64,000 nt of DNA, from assembly GCA_032191485.1 (NCBI GenBank), contig JAVDOI010000001.1:38111885-38175884 (forward strand). Reading direction: 5' to 3'. The notes under the pieces were generated by a model. It was not told the origin of the DNA. It saw only the letters and a program-made list of their open reading frames with translations, and searched no databases. This DNA comes from Leptoclinus maculatus. Lineage: Eukaryota; Chordata; Actinopteri; Perciformes; Stichaeidae. The position numbers were made by a program, and so were the translations under genes. The first letter of the stretch is position 1; each line of letters starts with the position of its first letter. Below are positions 31,111-44,300 of the stretch, in pieces.

Positions 31111-32515
31111 TTTTCCTTCCTCTATTTACAAAATGACTACTGAAAAAGACGAATGGTGGCAAAAAAACACTCCAAAACTCTCTTAGAAACAATACTAATA
31201 CTATTATTTACAACACCGACATATAATTTACAAAGAAAACACCGCTGAAACACTGCTACAATACTCAAAAGTTGTACTCACTCTCAGCTGCTGCGTTTCC
31301 TGCTCTGCTCACTTCCACCCCTCCCCCACAGCCAATCCCGGCACTGGTTTCTCCACTACCACTCCGATTCTCAAGCTTTCAGAATCCGTTGGAATTACGT
31401 CGATAGCGTGAATAGTTGAGGAGTTACGGTAATTTGAATGATGCATGCCACTCTCTGTCTCCGGCGACAGGGTTCGTTTTAGAAGGGTTTTAATACAACC
31501 CTCCGATTATTGGCCAAGCCTCTCCACCACCTGAGCTGCAGCCGCCCTGGTTTAACTGCTTTACATTGGTTTGCTCCTTTTGCATCTATGTCCCCCCTTT
31601 AAAAATGTTCACAAAAGCGATTATTCTTTTAGTGTTATTTTCAAATGTTATTTGGGCCTTTTTTCAGCTGTGCCTTTGACATTTTCTGGTGCTGCTTAGC
31701 AACAAGCACACACCTGCTGCTTCCTTCAGCTTTCCAACTGATGAGCCGATGCTTTTTACAGCCTAAATACTGCGGGCCTTCCCACACATGGTAAATGCCA
31801 CACATAATCATAACCGCTTTGGTAGCTCTTTCGTACACAGTAAACAGTGTATTTGCTGCAGGAGTGAATTTTGTACGAACAGCCAGCATGAAATGTCTTC
31901 CTTTTTCCAGTGTTTTTGCTAAAAACAGGTGAATTTCATATTAAGATTAATTTCCCTCTGTCTAGATTTCAAATGCCTTGCTCGGAGATATTTTATCTGG
32001 GCCCTAGGCCTTTTTTTGGCTTCTGCTCGAAAATACTATACCCATACTCAAAGGGGCCTTACTCTCTAACTACAAGGTCTATTTGAATAATTGCAATTTA
32101 TTAATAACACTTAAGGGGGTGAGCTTTGGTGAGATGTGTAAATATTGTGTATATGTTACTGGTTAATAGCAAATGAAGATGGAACACAGCTCCACTTTGA
32201 AAATGTCAGGTTCGTATGGTGAAAAAGCACTATTATTGATAATACTATATTAAATGAGTAATTTAATTTAATTAGGCTCAGTAAAGCCTAAAAACCACCC
32301 AGCATCATAGCAAACAATGGCAGTAGTCATACACAAAAGAATTGGAGTGAATAGAGTGAAGTAGGCCAGAGCAAGAGACATAAACGTACGAGAGGTCACG
32401 AAAAGTCGTCATTTGAGAAACAGCCTCTCCAGCTGTTCCATTGTACTTTTATAACTTAAATAACGATATATTTAACTTCCTTTATCCTTGTACATGCACA
32501 ATCTATCACATACAG
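31111..32515. other. Unassigned sequence upstream of the piggyBac remnant
   Basis: The first few hundred bases probably belong to the 5' side of the piggyBac element. No genes are seen. The frame at 31641-31889 (minus) is unfamiliar. Confidence 0.4.
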
Positions 32516-32940
32516 CAGTTTGGAATCATTTTTGAGAGCTAGAACCCTCTCCAAAGCCTCTCTGGGCCGGCGACTCACGGCAAAATGCGCTATAGCGTGT
32601 GTTTGAGTGCCCATTTCTCAGCCTGTGGTTGGAATTATTCTGCGGGCTGTATGGTGTGTTTATGTCCTCTCTTTTGTGGGTAACGTTTGAACCGTTTCAC
32701 GGAGAGTAAATCCGACGTGTTCGATAGAAGCCGGGTGGAATGCTAATGTTGCTAAGTAGCAAGCATTAGCTTGGAAGCTAATAGATCGTCGGTCGGAGGA
32801 CTTTTTCGAGTGCGTATCTCGTGAAATGAAAGCGAAAAAAATACAATATTTTGCAAGCGGTTCTGATCAATTACAACACATCATGGTTAAACCATGACAT
32901 TTCCATGTTTTAGTAACAGCAACTTGCAAATATTCCCTTT
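32516..32940 (+). repeat. Dispersed repeat related to the interior of the BED hAT element
   Basis: Ordered matches to about 40360-40540 include 'gggtaac', 'aaatccga', 'gttcga', 'gaatgctaatgttgctaagt' (gaatgctattgttgctaagt there), 'gaggactttttcgagtgc', 'tctcg', 'aaatgaaagcgaaaaa'. The two are diverged copies, so they probably derive from one transposon family. Confidence 0.5.
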
Positions 32941-32949
32941 TTAATACAT

Positions 32950-33744
32950 ACCACATCAGGAGGATTCGCCCCTTCCTCACTGAGGAGACTGTGCAGGTGC
33001 TCATCCAGGCTCTTGTCATCTCCCGCCTGGACTACTGCAACTCTCTACTTGCCGGAGCCCCGGCGTCGGCCATCAGACTGCTGGAGCTTATCCAGAAAGC
33101 TGCAGCTCGCCTGGTGTTCAATCGCCCCAAGTTCTCCCACACAACTTCCCTTCTCCGTTCTCTACACTGGCTACCTGTAAGAGCTCGCATCCAGTTTAAG
33201 ACTCTGGTGCTAGCCTACATGGCAGTGAAAGGAACAGCTCCTTCCTATCTCCAAGCCATGGTCAAGCCCTACACCCCCGCTCGACCACTTCACTCTGCTG
33301 CCTCGGGGCGATTGGTTGCCCCGTCGCTCAGAGGTCCCTGCGGCCGTTCGACCCGGTCACGGCTGTTTTCTGTCCTGGCCCCACAATGGTGGAATGAACT
33401 CCCCACTGACGTCAGGACAGCGGAGTCGCTGCCTATCTTTCGGCGCAGGCTGAAAACTTACCTCTTCAAGAAGGCCTACCCTGAGACTTCCACTTAGCAC
33501 TTATTGTATTCGTATTAGCTTGTTTCACTTATTGTATTCATATTAGTTTGTTGCACTTATTACATTCGTTTGTTTCTGCACTGGACATTTCCTCTGGTTT
33601 ATGCTCTTAGATGCTTGTTTGGAAAAGGTGATGTACTTATGACTTCTGGTGACTAGTAGTTCTCTTGAATACCTATGTTGAATACACTTACTGTAAGTCG
33701 CTTTGGATAAAAGCGTCTGCTAAATGACTGTAATGTAATGTAAT
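32950..33744 (+). mobile_element. 5'-truncated L2-clade LINE with (TGTAA)n tail
   Basis: The 3' end reads 'gtcgctttggataaaagcgt' followed by 'ctgctaaatgactgtaatgtaatgtaa'-type sequence (given here in two parts: the conserved hairpin and TGTAA repeats at 33729-33743). This tail is the recognition structure of UnaL2-type L2 LINEs and SINEs that borrow their machinery. Flanks 'aatacataccac' (left) and 'aataccaaccac' (right) agree at 10 of 12 bases and are a possible target duplication. The coding part is the C-terminus of the reverse transcriptase. Confidence 0.88.
32955..33497 (+). pseudogene. L2-clade LINE reverse-transcriptase C-terminus
   Basis: This frame is open for about 180 codons with no damage after the truncation point. 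It contains VISRLDYCNSLLAG, then AAARLVFN, LHWLPVRARIQFKTLVLAY, GTAPSYLQ and WWNELP, and ends with RRRLKTYLFKKAYP. These are the hallmark phrases of the end of the L2 ORF2 reverse transcriptase, following the catalytic region. The catalytic FADD motif and endonuclease domain are absent because the copy is truncated at its 5' side. The intact frame suggests a fairly recent insertion. It ends at the TAG at 33495-33497, about 230 bp before the conserved tail hairpin. There is no start codon of its own. Confidence 0.92.
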
Positions 33745-33753
33745 ACCAACCAC

Positions 33754-35080
33754 CAGTGGTGGGCCGTCAGGGCCAGCTAAGCCTTCTCTGCTGGCCTAAA
33801 CAGAATCACAAAGTTATAGCTATTTTATAATTTTTCACAAATACACTACATGTATTATAATTTTTTTTCCCATTAGCTTATTTTCTCATTGCACAGCTCC
33901 TGTCTTCCTCTGTTGCTCTGCTTCCAGCCTGCAGCGCTGCTTCCAGCACAGCTTGTTTTAAGTAGAGCTTTTATCCAATCAAATTCAGCCCCTATTTCTT
34001 TATGTAAGGAGAGAGGCTCGAGGTCCTCTAGGTAGACTTTGCAGATTAAAGTAAATGGGGACGATATTGTTCAACCAATCAGATCTTTAGTTTGACATGT
34101 TGGGCGTATTCTTTGACGTGCCAAGTAGCCTGCTAAGTACGTCTGCATTAACGTGCAGCGCAGCATTGACGTGCGCCGTGATTGGTCAGTGGGCCAGCGT
34201 GACTTTTGTCAAACAGAAAGCTAGCTAGCAGATTTTAGTATTTAGTAAGAGTTCAGGTTCAGGTTGAAACATATGTAAGAGAAGTTATGACATTTTTAGC
34301 GTTTTGCTTGGTGTAGATTCGTTTTTCTTTTACCCAGCTGTGTTTTTTTAACACTCAATGGCTGAAGGAGGAGGAGAAACCGATTTGGTGGCGGAGTTAC
34401 TGACAAAGCCTTTCTCGAGCATGACATTTCAGGAAAGCGGGAAATCATATCAAAGGGTCGGCTAACCCCACAGCTAGCAGCCTTGACCCAGCAAGTAAAA
34501 GAAAATTGTGGCTCCGCCCGCTCAGCTCGGCAGCTTTTTGACGGGTGCCGAATGAGTACCGCTCACTTGCCGCTGTTGTGACACCTGACTGACGCTTGCC
34601 ACAGACTAGCCACTGCGGTGTCAGTGCCACAAGGAGGATCTCGGCCTTGCTGCGTCAACTTTATGCACTGGCATGTTTGGCGGTGACCCCAATATCCCAA
34701 TATCGACTGCCTCTGTCGAGCGGACATTTTCAGCCCTCAAACGCATCAAAACATATTCCAGAAACACAACTGGGGAGACCTCTTGCTAGACCCAAATCTC
34801 CCCAAGGAGGTTAGCAGCATTGTGTTGAATGACATGTCAGTTGGTAGTAACTGAAATTTTGGTTATGGCGTTATTACAAATTTTATTACAAAACGATAAT
34901 CCTATAGAGGATAATGTTAATTTATTTTTATGTTACATTTATTTTAAGTTATCCATTAATGTTATTCCATTCAAGAATTTTACCATTAGTAACGCCAGGC
35001 TAAAAAGCAGTATTTTACCATCCTCTCACTGACATTGATGTCCTGGAGTACACCTGTACATCACTGCACGGACGGAAGTG
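33754..35080 (+). mobile_element. Internally deleted ZMYM1-like hAT transposon, copy 2 (about 1.33 kb)
   Basis: The left end CAGTGGTGGGCCGTCAGGGC is identical to that of copy 1 and the first 450 bp align with it, including 'tttgacatgttgggcgtatt' and 'gtgattggtcagtgggc'. The right end is decayed: 'tgcacggacggaagtg' corresponds to the 'tgcacggcccgccactg' of copy 1. 'ccaaccac' on the left and 'gcaaccac' near the right edge may be the target duplication (7 of 8). It begins 10 bp after the L2 tail. It keeps the transposase start codon region that copy 1 lost. Confidence 0.75.
34358..34790 (+). pseudogene. ZMYM1-like hAT transposase remnant, N-terminus plus hATC fragment
   Basis: An ATG at 34358 opens a frame beginning MAEGGGETDLVAELLTKPFS and then SMTFQE, which I recognise as the start of the ZMYM1-like hAT transposases common in fish. 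It stops at 34463. Further on, about 34705-34790, another frame holds STASVERTFSALKRIKTYSR, the hATC dimerisation core that is also in copy 1. The central zinc-finger and DDE-containing regions are gone, and frameshifts separate the pieces. The two pieces together account for well under a fifth of a full transposase. It is non-functional. Confidence 0.82.
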
Positions 35081-37249
<2,169 letters not shown>

Positions 37250-37254
37250 GTGAA

Positions 37255-38035
37255 ATGTTTAGCCATGCTAACGGCATGGTCCAGACTGAAAAATAATTAA
37301 ATTATACAGACATTCATGGTGGCAAGAGGATGAATCCTACTGACTTAAGTCATCCCCTGACTTTTCCTCTTGTGTCAATCCTTCTGGTAGGTGTTGAGAT
37401 ATTTTACAGGATAAGTGAAAACAGATCTGGTGGTGCTACACATTCATGATTCCAAGATGATGAATCCTAAAGATTTTGCTGATCCCCTTACTTTTCCTTT
37501 TGCGCCACCATCAGGTTCACATTTGTGGTTTTGAGTGAAAACTTAGCAGCTAAAACTTAGCTGAATTTCAGGAGCAGGACCACACCTCAGCCACTCCCCC
37601 ACTTCTGGCCACACTCCTATATATACCCACCCACTCTAAACCTCGGCTTGCTCACGTTTTCCGCATCCCACCCTCCCTCCCTCTTGTTAAACCATTTCAC
37701 TCAGGTTATCTTCCCCCATAGTCACCATCCTCCTGTTCCACATGGACACCGGGGGGTCTGCAAGGCCCGGGAGCCGCAGTGGACCCTCAACCTAGCCTTT
37801 CCCCAAACCGCTTCATCCAGGCTAATCTCCACCAACCACTCCCCAACGCTGAGGTGGGGCCCTAAGCTAGTTAATTATTGCTTATTAGCAGATATGAGCA
37901 TGCTAACATGCTAAACTAGATTGTGAACATGGTATAAATATTATACCTGCTTAACATCAGCATGTTAGCATGCTGACTTCAGCATTTAGCTCAAAGCACA
38001 GCCTCACAGTGCTGCTAGCATGACTGCTGACTCTT
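37255..38035 (+). repeat. Teleost dispersed repeat A, copy 3, interrupted
   Basis: The left part (to about 37545) has two subunits with 'cattcatggt', 'gatcccctgacttttcc', 'cacatttgtggttttgagtg'. The right part (from about 37870) has 'gcatgctaacatgctaaact' and 'tttagctcaaagcac'. About 325 bp of unrelated C-rich sequence separates them. Confidence 0.75.
37545..37870 (+). other. C-rich TATA-containing insertion in repeat A
   Basis: The block is C-rich on the plus strand and unlike the AT-rich repeat around it. It has 'ctcctatatatacccaccca' (37613-37632), a good TATA-box context, followed by pyrimidine-rich sequence. It may be a fragment of an LTR or another promoter-bearing element. Exact ends and a target duplication were not found. 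Confidence 0.4.
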
Positions 38036-39189
38036 CAATATCTCAAATAGTCTTTTTTTTTTTTAATGACGAGTCAGTTAAGTCAAAGATGACTACGACT
38101 GCAGTTAGAAAGTTTCCTTCTCAAAGTTGTAGTGAGAGTAGGGGCTTTGGGGGGATAAACGTGACAAGGAAGGAGTTTATTTTTTGGCATTATTTTCAAT
38201 CAAAGTTATATTGACCCTTAGAGAAGTTCAATAAAAAAATGCTGGTTATGAGTTAAGCTGAACCAGGCCTCAGGGAGTCTAAAGAGTTGCACATAAACTA
38301 GATTTATCACAGCATCTTTCTGGTTCTCGCAGGTTTTCACTTGCCTCTGAGAAACATTTTTCTAAAAATAGAAACTTAATTAAGGCTATGATCAAGGCTT
38401 TCACCACACTTACTTTATACTTGAATCAATCACACTGCATTCATTTGGCAGATGTCTTGGTTCAAAGCGACTTGTGCATCCAACCTATAGGCAAAAAAGC
38501 ATTTACTACATTAAATAGAGTTTAGCAAATCCATCTTCTTGAATACAAATTGGCAGGAAGATTTAAAAACAAAATGCACAGGTTTTGGTGTGAGTAAATT
38601 AATGTGCTGTCCTTTTTGTGCCAGCCTCATTCTCTGGTGCAGAACTACAACTGAATCATTTTTGCAAGGTTATAACTGGTGGAGACACTGAAGCATTGTT
38701 CTCAGAACTGCATAATCACCATAGTTACCACACCAGCTCACCTGCAGGTGTCTAATAATAAACAGCATGTCACGTAGAAGGGGTCAGGAGTTTTACCATC
38801 CGACACCCCAGTTTTGTCTGCTATATTAAGATGATCTCAATTCAAACTATATTTGTAAATTTAAGAGCAACAAATACACAGTATATATTCAGCATCTTAG
38901 TCAATACAAACCATAAAGTCATGGTCAAGATGGCCAGAATCTATATACGGACACAACCACTTTATTAGGTAATGTTGCTGTACTATAGCTTGGGTAAGAC
39001 GGTTAAAATATAAATATATATGATGATTGCAGCCAAATTGTTTTTCTAGTTCTCCCGTGTCCTCTGTATGGGTGGAGGTACACAGTCGAGAGGAACAGGA
39101 GGACGGGCTCTGCTCTGCTGCCGTAGCCTTGTATGGACTCGGGGCCTCGCTGCTCCTCCCCAATTTTTGGACTCACCAGCCATCGATGG
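38036..39189. other. Unassigned sequence with small repeat fragments
   Basis: The minus strand of 38436-38475 resembles the L2/SINE 3' tail ('acaagtcgctttgaaccaag'). The phrase 'acaaccactttattaggtaa' near 38951 is a known fish repeat word. Nothing else is recognised. Confidence 0.45.
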
Positions 39190-39385
39190 TTGCTAGGTAA
39201 TGTTAGCTTGTGATAGTTGGTGGCTGTGGCTCCTCCAGTCCATGTCGATGCGTCCTTGGGCAAGACATTTAACCCAACTCCGCATATGTATGGGTGTGTA
39301 TGTGAATGATGACATGTAGTATAAAGCGCTTTGAGTTGTCGGAAGACGAGAAAGGTGCTATACCAATTTACCATTTACCGTTTAG
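39190..39385 (+). repeat. Non-LTR retrotransposon or SINE 3' tail
   Basis: The phrases 'cttgggcaagacatttaacc', 'ataaagcgctttgagt' and the terminal 'ccaatttaccatttaccgtt' match the tail of a widespread fish retroposon ending in ATTTACC repeats. The 5' part is missing. Whether the family is RTE or another LINE/SINE cannot be decided here. Confidence 0.55.
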
Positions 39386-39592
39386 TTTGAAGTGTAAGGG
39401 TAAAGAACCCTGATCTAAGACCAGCTGTTTTCCTACATTGCATTTACGTTTTAACCAACAGATGTTGCTTTATATATTATATCTATGTTTCTAACCGAGC
39501 CGCCCACTGTAACTGTAGTTTACGAAATTATGCTTAGGCCCGGCCTAACTTAGCTTGCAATACTCAAGCAGACACCCTGCAATCCTCTACAG

Positions 39593-41103
39593 CAGGGGTC
39601 TCCAATAGGCGGATCGCGGTCCGGATCCGGACCCAGACGCTGTCCTATCCGGACCCGGACGTATAACTGATGGATAATTGAGAATTATACATTTTGGCGG
39701 AGCGCTTCTATTTTAACCTGCACAGCTTTTCTAGCCTTTACGGCACTCGTTCAGCAGTCCAGGAAATACACCGACCAATTACATGCATTGTAAATCATCT
39801 CACGTGACGCTACTCAGCCAATTGAATATCTGTATTCTGAAACGCATTGTGAGCCGAGTGAGATTTACGCACAGACACGGGAGAGATGGGGACAGAGAGA
39901 GAGCAGTGGCATAAATAAGTCGGAGAAAAAATTTCACATGGCGTGCTCTAAAAAGAGAAGAGTGGACCGCAAAAACAGAGCTATTAACAAAGAATGGACG
40001 GACTCTTATTTGTTCATTCTTCCTGCTGGCGCTACTAAACCACTCTGTCTCATATGTTCAGATACCGTGGTCATTATTAAATCCGCCAATGTGAAACACC
40101 ACTACGAGACCAAACATACGTCTTTAGACCAAACATACCCACTCCAGTCTGAACTGAGGGCAAGATGTTGAGATAGTTTATTATAAAGTTGACTGAGACC
40201 GTTATGATGTGAAATGGATCTAACAAAAGAGAAGAAAAAAGTTAACTCCAGCCACACTTTCCTTTTCATACATTTTTCTAAAATCAAGCACTTTCTTTTA
40301 AACCTTCTGGACCCTATCCTCCCAGAATTCTTCGGCAGTGTGATGGCTGCTCGGGGGTGCTATTCCCCGGGTAACATTTTAAGTGTTTCCCCGAGAGGAA
40401 ATCCGAAATATACGTTCGAAGCGTGGTTGAATGCTATTGTTGCTAAGTATGTAGCTTTAGCGTGGACGGTTGACGAACGTCTTTTGAGGGACTATTTCTG
40501 ATGCATGTCTCGGGCAAATGAATGCGAAAAAGTGACGAAATATCGCAGGAGGCTAGCAACGTTGTGGTATATCGTGTTTTATTGTGTTTTGAGTGTGTAA
40601 AGTGTTACACATGCTTCGGTTCATGAGAAATGCTTCGTTCAAACGGTACGCTGCATGGTTGTGGAAATATTATATTTGTTACTGAAAATTGCATTCTGCG
40701 GTTCTGCTTGGTACTGTTCGGAACCGGAACTTCCCCAGCTGGGGCGGTTTTGGGCCCAGAAGGTTTTTCAAAAATAAATTTTTGTGTATTTTATTTTGAG
40801 ATGGAGCCCTTATTTTACTTGAAATGAGAAGAACATTCATTTATGTATTTCTATGTATAATCCATCCAGTTAAATTTGAAAACTGAGAATAATAATTGTT
40901 AAAATATAATTGATGTGTACTTTCTTTATTTGATTTGACAGTTGTTGACTACACAGAGACGTTGTTACTACTACTAGGCTTCTTGAATATATATATATAT
41001 GGCACTAAATAGTGCAAGTTAGATATTATTGTAATGTTCTGGTCCTTTGCACGAGGAGGTTTTCTCAATCTGGACCTTTTGGAATTTTAGTTGAATACCC
41101 CTG
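39593..41103 (+). mobile_element. hAT transposon with BED zinc finger, internally deleted (1511 bp)
   Basis: The left end is CAGGGGTCTCCAAT and the right end read inward CAGGGGTATTCAAC. The flanks are the perfect 8-bp repeat 'ctctacag' (39585-39592 and 41104-41111). The 5' third holds the N-terminus of a BED-finger transposase. The rest lacks the catalytic part and includes a block (about 40360-40540) related to 32620-32840. Intact Charlie-type elements are roughly 2.5-3.5 kb, so this is a deletion derivative. Confidence 0.92.
39938..40171 (+). pseudogene. BED zinc-finger N-terminus of a Charlie-type hAT transposase
   Basis: The frame starts MACSKKRRVDRKNRAINKEW, followed by TDSYLFILP and then KPLCLICSDTVVIIKSANVK and HHYETKH. 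The C-x2-C pair and the His residues before and in YETKH form a BED-type zinc finger. The same layout (basic KKRRVD start, N-x-E-W, CLIC, V-K-x-H-Y-x-x-K-H) is found in the hAT transposases that gave rise to host genes such as GTF2IRD2 and ZBED5. It ends with a stop after 77 codons, shortly past the finger, and the transposase core is not found downstream. In an intact element this domain binds the transposon ends. Confidence 0.88.
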
Positions 41104-41189
41104 CTCTACAGCTACAACCTTCACCTCAGATTTGCAAAATCTGATTGAACAGAGTTTTATAGATTTAAAACATGCCTCCATTTGACAGC

Positions 41190-41310
41190 AACAGTGGGAA
41201 AAGCGAGAAGGGGAATGACATGCAAATGGCCTGGCCAGCCCGGAATGGAATCTGCTCAGGGCATTTGTGCCTATGTGGCGTACGCCACGGCTATCAGCTC
41301 GCCTGAGGGG
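41190..41310 (-). repeat. tRNA-like SINE-type fragment
   Basis: The phrases 'aagggg', 'aatgacatgcaaatggcc' and 'cggaatggaatctgctc' match a widespread fish repeat. On the minus strand 'gattccattcc' is a degenerate version of the tRNA B-box GGTTCGANTCC. It is too decayed to be a tRNA gene. Confidence 0.4.
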
Positions 41311-44300
41311 CTTTTTTTAAATAAACCTTATTTAATTGGGCAGTTTTCTCTGTGTGTATTTAGGTGTGGAAGTATGTATGTAACACACGTTGGACATGTT
41401 TCTTTTTTCCTTCTAAAGCCCTTTGTAATATCCACTTTTGATTACTTCTATACGAATGTACTCACTGTGGTTCTCTAGAGAGAACGAAACGATCTGATCA
41501 AATCTCAATCATGAGATGCCCTAACTTAAATTTCCCAGTGACCAGTTAGGTTGTCATCTGGGCTACAGTTAAAGCATAAACACATATAGGGGAGGTCAAA
41601 GTAGACAGGATGTTACATACACATCTTGAGTTTTGTGAATTGAATCAAATATAATTGAATTCAATCAGCACCTCAATGACACAATTTATTTTCCCATCAC
41701 AAGGATTTATTGTGTCCAGCCCATCCTAGTTTGTCCCTTTGTCTTGAATCCCTTATCCTTTAAAAATAAACCTTCACATTTCAAACATCAAATAAATCAT
41801 CAGTTGAAAGGCAGACTCTTTCTGATCTTTTGGTTTTGGCCTCAAGTACAAGCAATGCAGCAGTGAGGAGAACGGTTGACCGTTCTGTTTACAGAAGGCA
41901 TTCCCGTTCCCTTCCTTCATTTTAATGCGTAAGGTGTTTGTGAAATATGACAGGGATGGGCGTGTGTGTGTTTGTGTATGCGCGTGTTTCTGTGTGTGTT
42001 ATAACTGAGGGGAAGCAAGGGGAGAAGAAGAAGATGAACATGCTTTATGGCAGTAGTAAAATTCTCCATGGTCCGTCTGCTAGGAAAGAGCCAAGGGCAG
42101 AATGTTTATGACTCCCAAACATTATAAACTACCTCTGTGCATTTACCTCAAGCTGCTGTGTTTGGCCAGCCATGTCCCTCCGCAGCAGAACGGGCGTCGG
42201 AGTGGCGTGTCTCTTCATGAATACTAACTATACCTCTGTTTCACTATCATTAAATGCATCTTTACTATTTCAAGCCTCACCTCGGCTGCTGGTAAAGTCA
42301 GGAGCACTGAAGTGTGATTTCATGCAGGGAATATAAACTGGTCCACCTCCTTACACGTTCTGAATGCATGCATGTCCTCTGTTACTACAGCGCATCCAAT
42401 ACAGACAGAAAACAGTATGATCCTCCTGGAGTGAAACTGCAATAATACACATTAAAAACATCACTAGATATCTGGGCAATGGACAATTTTGGGAGACTTG
42501 ACGGACCGCTACGACCTGCAGGGCAAGGGTAACGTGACCAACTGGGTTGCCAAGCTAGCATTGCTGCTACAGAGCTAATCTGCTAGCATGTTTACAGGCG
42601 GCTCACCACTATGTGTGAAGTATGACACTGACTGCTAGTGTGACGATGTGGTTTTGTGTGCAAAAAAGGACACTTTTCAATATAAATTGATTATCGAAAA
42701 TAATGTTTGTTGTATAATAATTCTAATGGTATTGAGGTGTCCCCTTTCATGATCTCATATTAGTCTAAAAAGTCTGAAAAGAGCTGCGGGATCCTTCGCT
42801 GTGCGATACACATTAAATAATTTGAACGATTTTATGGAAAATTCTGTTGATAGAGCTGTGAAAAGTATTTTGAGGGGATCTTTAAAATGTGATCTTTAAA
42901 ATCTAATTAACTAGAGGCCATGGTTGCATGAGTAATCACAATGGATACTAGGTCATATGGATATATTGGGATATTCTTTTTCTTTCATGATCGTCATTTC
43001 TGCAGTAATTGATACAGATTCTGCTACGTTGGGATATGATTGATCAATAAGAAAGTAAGAGACTAATGACCCACTGACTTTCACTTTATTTGTACGTTCA
43101 TCATCATGCGCAGTACCCCCTCAGAGCTAACACCTGTTGGGCCAGGTGAAAACAGACGAGGTCCACATCCAGCAGTCACAACACAACACATCTGCAACAT
43201 CATACCACATAATTAACTATCGGTGGCCATGAATTATATTCAGCTCCCATATGTTTCCTAAATTCAAACTATGTCGCCTTTTTATTGATCTGTGGCATGC
43301 AGAATAAGCAGCACCAGCTCTTGGTAACAAGAATAGGGCCTTTCTTCATAGTGTCGAGCGTTTTGGTGCACAGATGCACTTCATCTGAATCCTAACACCA
43401 TTTTACACTCAGACTCTGAAAGCTGCTGTCAAGGGATACAAGATTTATTTGCCTGTAATTGCCTAATTTTGCCTTTCCTGCAGACCCAGAGGGAGCTGCA
43501 GCCCACCAATAGACAGCCTAACCTTGCCTACTGAGGAACAGTTCAAGGATGTAATACTGTCAGCGTCGCATCGTCCTCTCTGGTGATTTATCATCACTGC
43601 CTCTCTCTCCCTCCCTCCGTCCTGCCCGCACTTCTCCTCACCTTCTGCTTGAACAAACACTTAGTGAGTTGTTATGGCTCCGCTCATTGAAGGTACACTC
43701 CGCGGAGTGTTTGCGTTGCAACGCAAAGGAGGGATCTGTTGATAGAGGTAACTTGGAAGTGAGACCAGAGGGGTGATGTGTTGAATGATTGCAACACACC
43801 CTGGATGTGTTGTTTGTCAGGATCAATAGCCCAGTCTGAACAAGCAAGCAAAGGAAGTGTCTTTGTCATGCCGGGCTGGATTCAGGTCAGTGATGACGGT
43901 TCACTGATTATGAGTGTTTACTCTTTGGAAGTGCTGAGAATGGCAGCTCAGGTGAGAAGAGCAAGTGGACACTTCCAAAAACATGACGCCTTTACTTCGT
44001 CAGTACCTTTGTCAAAACCATCGTTGTGTGATTACTTGCTTTTGCAGGTGCAGAAATTGGAAAAAAAAAACACTGATATGTAGCTCAGTCAGACTTTCAA
44101 CAACACACAAATACACAAAGTAGGACAATGCCGTTGTCCTACTTTAAGTCATTTGAGGAAGAATTCATCCTTTCTGTAAGCCTCTGTTGATAAAATTTGT
44201 AAGTAGGACATTTTAAAATAACATATTGACCAGACAGTAGACTGCCACGTGGTCACATAGAGATTATGTGTAAAGTGAGGTACATGATGCGTGAAGCCTA

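Noticed and set aside
41190..41310. Functional tRNA gene
   Set aside because: Only a degenerate B-box is present; there is no cloverleaf, A-box or terminator in a usable arrangement.
42146..42220. Minus-strand ATG frame MKRHATPTPVLLRRDMAG followed by a donor-like GAG|GTAAAT
   Set aside because: Only 24 codons, no recognised protein, and the opposite strand is equally open; chance is likely.
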